Below are positions 7,066-14,327 of a stretch of DNA of 24,198 nucleotides, in pieces (position 1 is the first letter of the stretch; the number at the start of each line of letters is the position of its first letter). Location of the stretch: contig DATEDA010000155.1 of assembly GCA_035286595.1 (NCBI GenBank), positions 1-24,198 of the forward strand, in the 5' to 3' direction. The notes beneath the pieces are model-generated. The model worked only from the letters and a program-made list of their open reading frames with translations, ran no database searches and was not told the DNA's origin. The position numbers were made by a program, and so were the translations under genes. This stretch comes from DATEDA01 sp035286595. GTDB lineage: Bacteria; Pseudomonadota; Gammaproteobacteria; Burkholderiales; SG8-39.

Positions 7066-7855
7066 GCACGGCGGCGGCCGCGTGGTGCTGGCGATCGATA
7101 CCGGTTCGCTCACCGCGCCCACGCTCGAGGCGGCCGCGGCGCTCGCGCTCGGCCTGGGCAGCGGGCTCTCGGCGCTGTTCGTCGAGGACGAGCGGCTGCT
7201 GCGCGTCGCCGCGCTGCCGTTCGCGCACCAGATCGGCTTCCCGTCCGCACAGCTGCAGCGGATCGGTCTCGAGGAGATGGAGCGGGCGTTTCGCATCCAG
7301 GCCGAGCACCTGCGACGGCTCGTGGGGGAGACGGCAGAGCGGCTCGCGCTCGCCTGGACGATCGAAGTTACGCGCGGGGAGATCCTTTCGGCGTCGCTCG
7401 CGCGGCTGACGCCGAGGGATCTGCTCGTGGTCGGCAGGGGGCGGCCGGGCCGCCTCGAGCTCGGCGGAGCGCCGGGCCGGCCGGGACCCTTCAGGGCGCT
7501 CGCCGCGCGGCCGGTCATCGTCCTCTTCGACGAGTCGGAGGCGGCGCTGCGCGGGCTCGAGGCGGGATGCGCGATCGCGCGCGTCACTGCAACCGACCTG
7601 ATGATCCTGTTTCCCGCGTCCGGGAGCGCGACATTCGAAGCGCGCCGCGCGCGGGCGGGGCGATGGCTGGCGGAGCGCCGCGTCGCTGCGCGCCATCAGG
7701 GCGTTCCCTCCGGGGACATCCCCGCGCTTGCCGCCGCCATCCGTGCGCAGGGTGCGGGGGCGCTCGTCTGGCCAAGCCCTCCGGACAGCGACGCGCTGCC
7801 GGCACTCGCGGCGCTGATCGAGCTGGTCAGCTGCCCGGTGGTCGTTCTGCCCTAG
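7052..7855 (+). CDS. Tandem universal-stress-protein-like protein
   Basis: This 267-residue protein looks like two Usp-type alpha/beta lobes in a row. Lobe 1 (about 10-157) starts RVVLAIDTGS, has LFVEDERLL near 42-50 and ends with DLLVVGRGRPG then ARPVIVLF. Lobe 2 (about 152-267) is degenerate, with DLMILFPAS in the middle and SCPVVVLP at the C-terminus, the same style of final strand. Neither lobe has a clear G-9X-G(S/T) ATP signature, so nucleotide binding is doubtful. The ATG at 7052 follows a GGGGGTGG ribosome-binding stretch and overlaps the Lon-like gene by 14 bases. It may act with the protease or as another stress sensor; that is inference. It is the last clear member of the CBS-groEL-pncB-lon operon. 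Confidence 0.72.
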   Translation: MVASEHGGGRVVLAIDTGSLTAPTLEAAAALALGLGSGLSALFVEDERLLRVAALPFAHQIGFPSAQLQRIGLEEMERAFRIQAEHLRRLVGETAERLALAWTIEVTRGEILSASLARLTPRDLLVVGRGRPGRLELGGAPGRPGPFRALAARPVIVLFDESEAALRGLEAGCAIARVTATDLMILFPASGSATFEARRARAGRWLAERRVAARHQGVPSGDIPALAAAIRAQGAGALVWPSPPDSDALPALAALIELVSCPVVVLP

Positions 7856-7870
7856 CCAGTCGAGTCCGCC

Positions 7871-8614
7871 GTGAACAGGATCGCCCTCGCAGCATCGGTC
7901 GGCCTGGCCATCGCCGCAATCGCGACCGCGGAAGTCTACAAGTGGGTTGACGAAAGGGGCGTCACTCACTATTCGGAACACCCGCCTGCGGACGGCGCGG
8001 CCAAGCGGATCGAGAGTCCGCCGGCGCCAGCGCCCGACGCACCCGCAGCCCCTGGCTGGCGGGAGAAGGAGGAGGGATTTCAGAAGCGCCGCGCCGAAGC
8101 CGGGCAGGCGAAGCCGGCCCCGAGCGCGCAAGGCGATCCCGCCGCGCGGAACGCGCCGTTGCTCGCCGGCAAGTACCTGACCACCGTGCGGACGTGGACC
8201 ACCTATGCGATGCATGGCGACATCCTTTCCGGACGGCTCGGGCTGACGGTCGTGGGCAGTCCCGCGCTCGAGGGAGAAGCGTGGCTCAGGGCCGAGTTCA
8301 TGGTCCCGATGCTGCGCACGCGCGACTCCGCGATGATCGCCAATCCCGCGCCGCCGCTGCAGCTGCTGCTGATCCCCGAGCAGGGGCTCCTCCGCATCCA
8401 CCCCGGTGCGCACGTCACGTTCGAGACTCCGGAGCTCGAGCACCTTCGCTGCGTGCCGTATCCGGCGACGATCGCGCTCTATCGCGATCCGCGCGGCGAC
8501 GAACCGTTGGACGTCCACCGGCAGCGCGTCTACGCCCGGATCGACGGATCGAAGGTGAGGTCGGACGGCGAGCTCGGTGCTGCGCTCGCGAGCGGGAAGG
8601 AGTGCGCGCCCTGA
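7871..8614 (+). CDS. Exported DUF4124-domain protein
   Basis: This 247-residue protein starts at GTG (7871), because no ATG precedes the signal peptide. Residues 1-20 form a signal peptide ending AIATA. It is followed at once by the DUF4124 signature EVYKWVDERGVTHYSEHPP (21-39), common in periplasmic proteins of beta- and gammaproteobacteria. A Pro/Ala-rich linker (about 45-95) leads to a C-terminal domain (about 100-247) that I do not recognise and that has cysteines near 216 and at the penultimate region. It begins 15 bases after the Usp-like gene, so read-through from the upstream operon is possible. The Shine-Dalgarno sequence is weak. The function is unknown; the periplasmic location is the safest statement. 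Confidence 0.75.
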   Translation: MNRIALAASVGLAIAAIATAEVYKWVDERGVTHYSEHPPADGAAKRIESPPAPAPDAPAAPGWREKEEGFQKRRAEAGQAKPAPSAQGDPAARNAPLLAGKYLTTVRTWTTYAMHGDILSGRLGLTVVGSPALEGEAWLRAEFMVPMLRTRDSAMIANPAPPLQLLLIPEQGLLRIHPGAHVTFETPELEHLRCVPYPATIALYRDPRGDEPLDVHRQRVYARIDGSKVRSDGELGAALASGKECAP

Positions 8615-8634
8615 AGAACTATCGGCAGAGGCAC

Positions 8635-8640
8635 TATAAT
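8635..8640 (+). promoter_or_regulatory. Consensus -10 box of the repeat-domain protein promoter
   Basis: A perfect TATAAT, striking in such GC-rich DNA, lies just after the stop of the DUF4124 gene and about 62 bases before the next start codon. The best -35 match at 17-18 bp spacing is poor (CTGAAG/TGAAGA, 8611-8617). This suggests that the downstream gene has its own sigma70-type promoter rather than relying on the upstream operon. Confidence 0.55.
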
Positions 8641-8701
8641 GAACATCCCTGGCGATGCGCCGGGGCCCTCAGCAGTCCCCCTTCCACTCCCCGGAGACAC
8701 C

Positions 8702-9331
8702 ATGCGCAATTCCCTACTTCTTGCATCCGCCGTCGCATTCGCGACGCTCGGCTTTCCCGCGCTCGCCCAGCAGCCCGGCGCGACCGGCGGCACCATCGTG
8801 GCGAGCGAGCCCGGCCGGGCCGTCATCGCCCGCGAGGCGAAGCTCTCCGCGCAGGTCGTCGGCCTCGACAAGGCGACGCGCACGGTGACGCTCAAGGGCC
8901 CCAAGGGCAACATCGTCGACATCGTCGCCGGCGACGAGGTCAAGAACTTCGATCAGATCAAGCTCGGCGACTTCGTCGTCGCGCGCTACATGCAGGCGCT
9001 CACGCTCGAGCTCCGGAAGACGAAAGCCGGGGTCCGCGAGACCACCGAGCGCGAAATGGCGGCGCGCGCCCAGCCGGGCGAGCGTCCCGCGGGCGTGGTC
9101 GGCCGGCAGGTTACGGCGCTCGCGGACGTGATCGACGTCAATCCGAAGAACAAGACCATCACGCTCAAGGGCCCGAAAGGCAACGTCGTGACGCTCGACG
9201 TCCACAATCAGGACCACTTCAAGGTGGTGAAGAAGGGCGACCAGGTCGAGGTGGTCTACACCGAGGCGCTGGCGCTGTCGGTCGAGCCGGCACCCAAGCC
9301 TGCGCCGAAGACCCCGGCCGCGAAGAAGTAG
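8702..9331 (+). CDS. Exported protein with two copies of a small beta-rich domain
   Basis: This 209-residue protein has a signal peptide (1-22, ending PALA, then QQ) and two related domains. Repeat 1 (about 50-103) contains TVTLKGPKGNIV (61-72) and then GDFVVARYMQALTLEL. Repeat 2 (about 140-194) contains TITLKGPKGNVV (152-163) and then GDQVEVVYTEALALSVE. A charged linker (104-139) joins them and the tail is Pro/Lys/Ala-rich. The repeated core suggests an internal duplication of an OB- or barrel-like domain, as in small periplasmic DUF5666-like proteins; that assignment is tentative. The ATG at 8702 is preferred over 8639 because it begins the signal peptide and follows GGAGA. The gene has its own TATAAT promoter. 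The function is unknown. Confidence 0.75.
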   Translation: MRNSLLLASAVAFATLGFPALAQQPGATGGTIVASEPGRAVIAREAKLSAQVVGLDKATRTVTLKGPKGNIVDIVAGDEVKNFDQIKLGDFVVARYMQALTLELRKTKAGVRETTEREMAARAQPGERPAGVVGRQVTALADVIDVNPKNKTITLKGPKGNVVTLDVHNQDHFKVVKKGDQVEVVYTEALALSVEPAPKPAPKTPAAKK

Positions 9332-9358
9332 AACGGCGGTTCGCCGGGCGGACCGGCC

Positions 9359-10576
9359 TCAGGCCCGCCCGGCCCTGGGCGTACGCGCGGCCGCGCGTCG
9401 CTTTGCCGGCCGCGAGGGCTTCGTGCGGAGCGCGCTTCGCACCCATTGCGCGAAGCGGTGGCAGTCGAACTCCTGCGGCACGAAGTGGCCGTGGCGGAAC
9501 TCGCGTGAGCGGGTGCCGCGCTGCTGCCACTCGCAGTTGCGCGCATCCTGCTTGTTGGTGATATCCCACAGCGCGACGTAGTGATCGAGGTCGAAGCTAG
9601 CGCTCGCCATGGCTTCCGGCTCGAACAGCCAGTCGTAGACGACCCGCGCGCTCTCCGGTCCCGTGGGAAACATCATGTGCGCGTTGACGTAGTCGGGGTG
9701 CACGTTCAGGAAGAAGTTCGGCGGGAGCATCGCGGGGACATAGAGGGTCTTGCGCTCCGCCTCGTTCAGGCCTCGGAACGGCGCGATCTTCGCCGTGCCG
9801 TCGAGCGTGAGGGTCTGCGCGCCCGCCTTGTACTCGGGGGTCGTCTCCGGCGCGGCGCGCCCGCGGTCGTCGCGGTGCAGACCCCACGCGCCCGCGTCGC
9901 GGTAGGCGGTGACGATGCGACAGAGCTGCGGGTGCACGGGCGGGCAGTGGAAGCACTCGGAGAAGTTCTCGGCGATGAACTTCCAGTTGGCGTGCACGTC
10001 CGCCACGATGCGCTTGCCGATGCGCAAGCCCCCGAAGCCGTAGCGCTCGAACCGCGCGGGCAGCTCGCCGAGCGACTCGACGAGCGGCGGGGCCTTGCGA
10101 CCGGCAAGGTGGATGAAGACGAAGCCGCTCCAGGCGGCGACGGCGACTCCGAAGAGCGGAAACTTCGTCGGATCGAAATCCGGGGTCGCCATGCGGCGCG
10201 GCGTGGCGATCAGCCGGCCCCCGAGATCGTACGTCCAGGCGTGATACGGGCAGACGATGCGGCTCCGGGCGAACGACCCTTGCTCGGCGGTGCAAAGGAT
10301 CGAGCCGCGATGCCGGCAGGTGTTGTGAAAAGCGCCCAGTTCGCCGTCCTCCCGGCGGACGACGAAGATCGACTGGGTGCCGACCTCGACGACACGGTAA
10401 TCGCCGGGCGCGGGGATCTCCTCCTCGCGCGCGACGGCGATCCACCGGTCGTACCAGAAGACCTCGAGCTCCCGCTGGTAATGCGCGGAGTCGTGGAACC
10501 AGAGCGCCGGCAGGCCGGCTTCGAGCCGCTTCAGCGGCTCCCGGGTCGGCAGGAGCTTCCGGGCGACGCGCGTCAT
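9359..10576 (-). CDS. Rieske non-heme iron oxygenase, alpha subunit
   Basis: This 405-residue protein is an aromatic-ring-hydroxylating-type or GbcA/choline-monooxygenase-like oxygenase. The N-terminal Rieske [2Fe-2S] ligands are C87-x-H89 and C109-x2-H112. The mononuclear iron site is in ENFSECFHCPPVHP, with H210 and H215, plus D344 in the NKQDARNCEWQQRG helix. A basic Arg/Lys/Ala-rich tail (about 380-405) is unusual. Family members insert oxygen into, or N-demethylate, small substrates using electrons from a separate reductase; no reductase or ferredoxin gene is in the window. Its ATG overlaps the stop of the adenine deaminase gene (ATGA, 10576-10573), so the two are translationally coupled. 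Its 3' end converges on the repeat-domain gene with 27 bases between. The substrate is not predictable. Confidence 0.92.
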   Translation of the reverse strand: MTRVARKLLPTREPLKRLEAGLPALWFHDSAHYQRELEVFWYDRWIAVAREEEIPAPGDYRVVEVGTQSIFVVRREDGELGAFHNTCRHRGSILCTAEQGSFARSRIVCPYHAWTYDLGGRLIATPRRMATPDFDPTKFPLFGVAVAAWSGFVFIHLAGRKAPPLVESLGELPARFERYGFGGLRIGKRIVADVHANWKFIAENFSECFHCPPVHPQLCRIVTAYRDAGAWGLHRDDRGRAAPETTPEYKAGAQTLTLDGTAKIAPFRGLNEAERKTLYVPAMLPPNFFLNVHPDYVNAHMMFPTGPESARVVYDWLFEPEAMASASFDLDHYVALWDITNKQDARNCEWQQRGTRSREFRHGHFVPQEFDCHRFAQWVRSALRTKPSRPAKRRAAARTPRAGRA

Positions 10577-11580
10577 CCCAGGTACTCGTCCACCGACCGG
10601 CAGTGCCGTTGCTTCTCCGCCTCCGGCAGGAAGGACGCGAGAAAGCTCGCCTTGGCGAGGCGGCGCAGGTCCTCGCGCGACAGGCCGAGCGCCCGCTGAA
10701 CGGCGCGGTAGTTCTCGTTGACATACCCGCCGAAGTACGCCGGGTCGTCCGAGTTCACCGTGACGCGCAAGCCGGCGGCCATCAGCTGCCTGAGATTGTG
10801 CTGCTCGAGGGACGGAAACAGGCGCAGCTTCACGTTCGAGAGCGGACACACGGTGAGCGGGATCTGCTCGGCCGCGAGGCGCGCAACCACGGCCGGATCC
10901 TCCAGGCAGCGGACGCCGTGGTCGATCCGCTCCGCCTTCAGGAGGTCCAGCGCTTCCGTGATGTACGCGGGCGGGCCTTCCTCGCCCGCGTGTGCGACGG
11001 CTCGCCAGCCGAGTTCCCGGCACCGTGCGAAGACCCGCGCGAACTTGCTCGGCGGGTGGCCCCGTTCGGACGAATCGAGACCCACGCCCACGATCCGGTC
11101 GCGATACGGAAGCGCCTCCTCCACGGTCGCGAACGCGTCTTCCTCGCTGAGGTGTCGGAGGAAGCACATGATGAGGAACGCGCTGATGCCGAGCTTCCGC
11201 GCGCCCTCCGACAAGGCGGCGTGGATGCCCTCGATGGCGATCCGGAACGGCACGCCGCGTGAAGTGTGGGTTTGCGGATCGAAGAAGATCTCGACGTGCC
11301 GGACGTTGTCGGTCTGCGCGCGCTCGAGATACGCCCAGGTCATGTCGAAGAAGTCCCGCTCGGTCGCGAGGACGCTCGCGCCGGCGTAGTAGATGTTCAG
11401 GAACGACTGGAGATCCGAGAAGTCGTAGGCCGCTTTGAGGCTCGCCACGGTGGGGTAGGGCAGCGCGACGCGGTTCCGCTTCGCCAGCGCGAACATGAGC
11501 TCGGGTTCGAGCGACCCTTCGATGTGCAGATGCAGCTCGGCCTTCGGCAGGCCGTCGACGAGGGCGGCGTGATCATCCAT
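10573..11580 (-). CDS. Adenine deaminase (adenosine deaminase superfamily)
   Basis: This 335-residue metal-dependent hydrolase has the zinc ligands H17 and H19 (ELHLHIEGS), H197 (VAHAGE, with catalytic E200), H221 (RIDHG) and D278 (NSDDPA). The segment VGLDSSERGHPP (165-177) is typical of the bacterial adenine deaminases related to P. aeruginosa PA0148. True adenosine deaminases have a G-x-D-L-x-G-x-E segment there, so adenine to hypoxanthine is the likelier reaction. This is a family-based inference. The start at 11580 gives the standard N-terminus (MDDHAALVDGLPKAELHLH). It is followed by the Rieske oxygenase with an ATGA overlap. A sigma70-like promoter with a palindrome in its spacer lies 27-55 bases upstream. 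Confidence 0.9.
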   Translation of the reverse strand: MDDHAALVDGLPKAELHLHIEGSLEPELMFALAKRNRVALPYPTVASLKAAYDFSDLQSFLNIYYAGASVLATERDFFDMTWAYLERAQTDNVRHVEIFFDPQTHTSRGVPFRIAIEGIHAALSEGARKLGISAFLIMCFLRHLSEEDAFATVEEALPYRDRIVGVGLDSSERGHPPSKFARVFARCRELGWRAVAHAGEEGPPAYITEALDLLKAERIDHGVRCLEDPAVVARLAAEQIPLTVCPLSNVKLRLFPSLEQHNLRQLMAAGLRVTVNSDDPAYFGGYVNENYRAVQRALGLSREDLRRLAKASFLASFLPEAEKQRHCRSVDEYLG

Positions 11581-11606
11581 GGCGGCTCTTCCGCAAGCGC
11601 GGGCCG

Positions 11607-11635
11607 AGTATCGACAAACTGTCGTGCCGACTCAA
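11607..11635 (-). promoter_or_regulatory. Promoter of the adenine deaminase-Rieske operon
   Basis: On the minus strand, TTGAGT (-35, 11635-11630) and GATACT (-10, 11612-11607) each match the sigma70 consensus at four of six positions and are exactly 17 bp apart. Transcription would start near 11600, giving a leader of about 20 bases. The palindrome at 11612-11624 occupies the spacer and touches the -10, suggesting repression. Confidence 0.5.
11612..11624. promoter_or_regulatory. Operator-like palindrome CGACA-AAC-TGTCG
   Basis: A perfect 5-3-5 inverted repeat lies between the -10 and -35 elements of the putative adenine deaminase promoter. This position is typical of repressor operators. No adjacent regulator gene identifies the protein that might bind it. 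Confidence 0.4.
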
Positions 11636-11712
11636 GGGATGCTCGGTTGACCCCGGCCTGCCGTAGAATTGCCCGCAGCGCGGCGCGGGTGCGCCCGATC
11701 TGGAGGGACCAT

Positions 11713-11919
11713 ATGCCTACCGGCACCGTCAAGTTCTTCAACGCCGCCAAGGGGTTCGGTTTCATCCACCCCGACGACGGCTCGAAGGACGTGTTCGTGC
11801 ACATCTCCGCCGTCGAGCGCTCCGGCCTCCCCGGCCTCAACGAGAATCAGAAGGTGTCGTTCGAGACCGAGCGCGGCCGCGACGGCCGGGTGGCGGCGGT
11901 CAACCTCAAGGCCCTCTGA
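11713..11919 (+). CDS. Cold-shock protein (CspA family)
   Basis: This 68-residue single cold-shock domain is an RNA/ssDNA chaperone of the cytoplasm. It begins MPTGTVKFFNAAKGFGFI, with RNP1 (KGFGFIHP, about 13-20) and RNP2 (DVFVHISAV, about 26-34), and ends with the usual final strand (VAAVNLKAL). The ATG at 11713 has a strong GGAGGG at 11702-11707. A -10-like TAGAAT is at 11664-11669, without a properly spaced -35. It is divergent from the adenine deaminase operon. Cold-shock family members are often constitutive or stress-induced, so the name does not prove cold induction. Confidence 0.96.
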   Translation: MPTGTVKFFNAAKGFGFIHPDDGSKDVFVHISAVERSGLPGLNENQKVSFETERGRDGRVAAVNLKAL

Positions 11920-11924
11920 GCGAC

Positions 11925-11940
11925 GCCGGCGGCTGCCGGC
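11925..11940 (+). terminator. Hairpin after the cold-shock gene
   Basis: GCCGGC-GGCT-GCCGGC forms a 6-bp stem with a 4-base loop starting six bases after the stop codon. A second small hairpin (CGCCC-AACC-GGGCG) follows at 11940-11953. There is no U-tract, so this is at best a weak or Rho-assisted terminator. Confidence 0.3.
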
Positions 11941-12051
11941 GCCCAACCGGGCGCGCGCCGCAACTGCGCGCCAATCAGCGATCATGCGCCGCAGCCCGGT
12001 CGCGGCCCGAGCGCGCCCGCGGTGGGGCATCGAAGGGAGCGAGGGAGCGCC

Positions 12052-13059
12052 ATGAAGCTCGACATCTTCAATCACATCTTCCCGAAGAAGTTCTACGAGC
12101 GGATGCTCGAGGTCGACCCGGCGGCGACCGACATGCACAAGCGCGTCCGGGCCATCCCGAGCATCGTCGACCTGGACGAGCGGTTCCGCATCATGGACCG
12201 GTTCGGCGATTACCAGCAGGTGATCTGTCTCCCCCACCCGCCGCTCGAGGAGCTCGGGAAGCCGCCGCTCTCCACGGAGCTCGCGCGGCTCGCGAACGAC
12301 GGCATGGCGGAGCTCGTGCGCAAGCATCGCGACCGCTTCGCCGGGTTCATTGCGGCGCTGCCGATGAACGACCCGGAGGGTCTGCTGAAGGAGACCCGGC
12401 GCGCGATTCGCGAGCTCGGCGCCGTCGGCGTCCAGGTGTACAGCAACGTGCTCGGCCGGCCGCTCACCGATCCCGCGACGCTGCCGCTCTTCGACCTGAT
12501 GGCCGAGCTCGATCTGCCGATCTGGCTGCATCCGGCGCGCGGCGCGGGCTTTCCCGACTACGTGGGGGAGCGCAAGAGCCACTACGAGATCTGGTGGACG
12601 TTCGGCTGGCCGTACGAGACGAGCGTCGCGATGGCGCACATCGTGTTCGCCGGGCTGTTCGACAAGCACCAGCAGCTCAAGATCATCACCCATCACATGG
12701 GCGGGATGATCCCGTACTTCGAGGGCGGCGTCGGCCCGGGGTGGGACCAGCTCGGCAGCCGCACCTCCGACGAGGACTACAAGCTGCTGCTGAAGAAGCT
12801 GAAGAAGCGGCCGCTCGACTACTTCCGGATGTTCTACGCCGACACGGCGCTCTTCGGCGCTTATGAGGCGACCGTCTGCGGGCTCAAGTTCTTCGGCGCC
12901 GACCGGGTGCTGTTCGCCTCAGACTCGCCGTTCGATCCGGAGAAGGGGTCGGCCTACATCCGCTGGACGATCGAGATCATCGACCGGCTCGATCTGACCC
13001 CCGAGCAGCGGCACGCGATCTACGAAGGCAACGCCCGGCGCCTCTGCAAGCTCGGCTAG
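12052..13059 (+). CDS. Amidohydrolase-2 family (ACMSD/gamma-resorcylate decarboxylase-like) protein
   Basis: This 335-residue TIM-barrel protein belongs to the family that includes aminocarboxymuconate-semialdehyde decarboxylase and other non-oxidative decarboxylases or hydrolases. Visible ligand positions are H160 (IWLHPARG), H214-H215 (IITHHMGGM) and D291 (LFASDSPFD). The N-terminal motif reads DIFNHIFP, so the usual H/E-x-H metal pair is F6-N7-H8, with the first ligand absent. YEIWWTFGWPYETS (178-191) is a conserved-looking insertion. I chose the ATG at 12052 because it directly precedes the first beta strand and has GGGAG upstream; starting at 12022 would add a Gly/Arg-rich stretch. It stands alone between the cold-shock gene and the convergent ackA. 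The substrate is unknown. Confidence 0.87.
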   Translation: MKLDIFNHIFPKKFYERMLEVDPAATDMHKRVRAIPSIVDLDERFRIMDRFGDYQQVICLPHPPLEELGKPPLSTELARLANDGMAELVRKHRDRFAGFIAALPMNDPEGLLKETRRAIRELGAVGVQVYSNVLGRPLTDPATLPLFDLMAELDLPIWLHPARGAGFPDYVGERKSHYEIWWTFGWPYETSVAMAHIVFAGLFDKHQQLKIITHHMGGMIPYFEGGVGPGWDQLGSRTSDEDYKLLLKKLKKRPLDYFRMFYADTALFGAYEATVCGLKFFGADRVLFASDSPFDPEKGSAYIRWTIEIIDRLDLTPEQRHAIYEGNARRLCKLG

Positions 13060-13082
13060 CCGAGCCTCAGCCCGTGGTGTGG

Positions 13083-14270
13083 TCAGCTCTTTGCCAGGAG
13101 ATCGCGCGTATGCCGGGCGATCATCAGCTCTTCGTTTGTGGGAACCACCCACGCGGCGGTCCGACTCGTCGCCGTGCTGATGCGCGGGCCGTGTCTTGCG
13201 TTCGCCTGCGGATCGAGCTCGACGCCGAGCCAGGCCGCCTGCCGGCACACTCGCTCGCGGATCGGCGCCGCATGCTCCCCGATCCCGGCGGTGAAGACGA
13301 TGGCGTCTAGGCCGCCGAGCGCGGCGGCGAGCGAGCCGAGCTCCCGACCGATCCGGTAGACGAAGAGATCGACCGCGAGCTTCGCTCGGGGATCGGACGA
13401 CTCCAGCAGCGCCCGCATATCGCTCGAAACCCCCGACACGCCGAGCAGGCCCGACTGGGTGTAGAGCAGCTTCTCGATCGCGCGCGCGTCGAGCTTCAGC
13501 TCGTCCATGAGGTAGAGGACCACGCCCGGGTCGATCGCGCCGCAGCGCGTGCCCATCGGCAGGCCGTCGACCGCGGTGAAGCCCATCGTGCTCGCGATGC
13601 TGCGGCCGCCCTCCAGCGCGCACATGCTGGCGCCGTTGCCGAGGTGGAGCACCACGGTCCTGCCGCGCGCCGCGCGCCCGTCGAACCGCGGCAGCGCGGA
13701 GGCGATGTACTCGTAGGAGAGGCCGTGGAAGCCGTAGCGCCGCACGCCGGCGTCCGTCAGCTCCTTCGGCAGCGCGAACATCTGCGCGAGCGGCGGGTTC
13801 GCGCGGTGGACCGCGGTGTCGAAGCACGCGACCTGGGGAAGCTCCGGCGCGCGCTGGAGCAGAGCGCGGATCGGCGCCAGGTTGTGCGGCTGGTGCAGCG
13901 GTGCGAGCGGCACGAGCTTCTCGAGCTTCGCCACGACCGCCGCGTCGAGACGCACCGGCGCGGCGTAGTCGGTGCCGCCGTGCACGACCCGATGCCCCAC
14001 GGCCGCGAGCCGGTGATCGCCGCCGTGCGTCGCTTTCAACCAGTCGATGATGTGGGCGAGCGCGCCCTCGTGCCCGAGTTTCGCGCCGGGCTCCCAGCGT
14101 TTCCCGCCCGCCGGCTTCCCGACAGCATCCTGCGCGACGAAGTGCGCAGCGGTGTAGATCCCTTCGACTTGTCCGCGCGCGACGAGGGCGAGCTCCGTGC
14201 TGCGCTCGGCGAACAGCGAGAACTTGATGCTCGATGAACCGGCGTTGATAACCAGAATCGCGTCGGTCAT
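13083..14270 (-). CDS. ackA: Acetate kinase
   Basis: This 395-residue enzyme of the acetokinase family interconverts acetyl phosphate + ADP and acetate + ATP. Motifs and active-site residues are intact: N9 in INAGSSSIKF, R94 in GHRVVHGG, D151 in ACFDTAVH, H182 in RRYGFHGLSYEY, R242 in MGTRCGAIDPG, the GIGEH segment and the C-terminal PTNEELMIARHT glutamate. It lies 57 bases downstream of the pta-like gene on the same strand, so the pair completes acetyl-CoA to acetate with substrate-level ATP synthesis. This is useful when oxygen is short and fits the FNR-type island at the left of the window. The 3' end converges on the amidohydrolase gene, 23 bases away. Confidence 0.96.
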   Translation of the reverse strand: MTDAILVINAGSSSIKFSLFAERSTELALVARGQVEGIYTAAHFVAQDAVGKPAGGKRWEPGAKLGHEGALAHIIDWLKATHGGDHRLAAVGHRVVHGGTDYAAPVRLDAAVVAKLEKLVPLAPLHQPHNLAPIRALLQRAPELPQVACFDTAVHRANPPLAQMFALPKELTDAGVRRYGFHGLSYEYIASALPRFDGRAARGRTVVLHLGNGASMCALEGGRSIASTMGFTAVDGLPMGTRCGAIDPGVVLYLMDELKLDARAIEKLLYTQSGLLGVSGVSSDMRALLESSDPRAKLAVDLFVYRIGRELGSLAAALGGLDAIVFTAGIGEHAAPIRERVCRQAAWLGVELDPQANARHGPRISTATSRTAAWVVPTNEELMIARHTRDLLAKS

Positions 14271-14327
14271 CGGACTACCCTCGCGCTCACCGCGCTCGGG
14301 GTTCGCGCTTGGGGCGGCCCGGCGCGC

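Noticed and set aside
4336..7587. 1083-codon open frame on the minus strand, and similar long frames at 15411-18287 (-), 15446-20179 (+) and 2021-3265 (+)
   Set aside because: They are low-complexity Arg/Ala/Gly/Asp-rich translations opposite or out of frame with recognisable genes, a known effect of very high GC at third codon positions.
11647..11669. TTGACC and TAGAAT as the -35/-10 promoter of the cold-shock gene
   Set aside because: The spacing is only 11 bp, too short for sigma70; only the -10-like part is kept as a possibility.
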